64,000 bases of DNA from Spirochaetia bacterium (lineage in GTDB: Bacteria > Spirochaetota > Leptospiria > Turneriellales > JAOUOS01): assembly GCA_029880265.1 (NCBI GenBank), contig JAOUOT010000002.1:271702-335701 (forward strand), written 5' to 3'. The notes below the pieces were generated by a model. It had not been told where the DNA came from and ran no database searches. It was given only the letters and a program-made list of their open reading frames with translations. Below, in pieces: positions 63,971 to 64,000 of the stretch (the first letter of the stretch is position 1; each line of letters opens with the position of its first letter). Position numbers and translations under genes: made by a program.

Positions 63971-64000
63971 CAATATTGGTAAAAAAAAGTAAGTTTGACA

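Overview
This window comes from an AT-rich, diderm (outer-membrane-bearing), flagellated bacterium, most likely a spirochaete of the Leptospirales type. Supporting signs are an outer-membrane apparatus (LolA, MlaEFD, TolC-like and TonB-dependent proteins, several beta-barrels), a flagellar rod/hook protein, relaxed spirochaete-style lipoprotein signals, a very large fused biotin-dependent carboxylase, and PgsA/PgpA for phosphatidylglycerol. The taxonomic call is inference from gene content; no rRNA is present. No phage, insertion sequence, transposase or CRISPR array was recognised.

Layout. 1-13.3 kb (all minus) is a housekeeping block: mlaE-mlaF-mlaD lipid transport, rpsT with a TTG start, tRNA-Val, a small unknown gene, lolA, a rodZ-like gene, rimO, pgsA, pgpA, an unknown gene, a Fis-type PAS regulator, and the carboxylase that runs off the left edge. 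13.4-17.4 kb (plus) is a compact four-gene cytosolic [NiFe]-hydrogenase operon in hydBGDA order. 17.4-25.5 kb (minus) holds a two-CW small protein, ileS, a ribD that is frameshifted at an 11-base homopolymer, a chemoreceptor with its CheW, and a membrane protein. 25.6-30.1 kb (plus) is a nearly complete molybdenum-cofactor operon (moaCB fusion, moeA, moaA, moaD, moaE, mobA) with a probable Moco riboswitch inside it, in front of moeA.

30.1-31.0 kb is a gene-poor stretch with two tRNA-Ser genes on the minus strand, surrounded by hairpins built from the tRNAs' own 5' ends, a 29-bp perfect inverted repeat, duplicated terminators and tRNA-like debris. 31-39 kb carries a degenerate-receiver/ATPase regulator, an orphan solute-binding protein with a beta-barrel and a secreted protein, an SDR, mutY, an anti-sigma-type kinase and a CPBP-family membrane protease. 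39-42.6 kb is a GGDEF/TPR/outer-membrane-protein operon. 42.7-46.5 kb is one giant surface protein with seven Ig-like repeats.

46.6-64 kb contains a flagellar rod-type gene, the threonine-to-glycine pair tdh-kbl, an eight-haem cytochrome c with an Asp/His tail next to a membrane cytochrome b, a phosphohexomutase, an RND pump with a TolC-like partner but no adaptor, a basic protein of unknown function, an acyltransferase-like membrane protein, a Cys-rich secreted protein, and a lipoprotein/TonB-receptor pair at the right edge.

The gene set fits an organism that can handle H2 with pyridine nucleotides, makes molybdenum cofactor for molybdoenzymes encoded elsewhere, and has periplasmic multihaem electron transfer. 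Joining these into one respiratory chain is inference.
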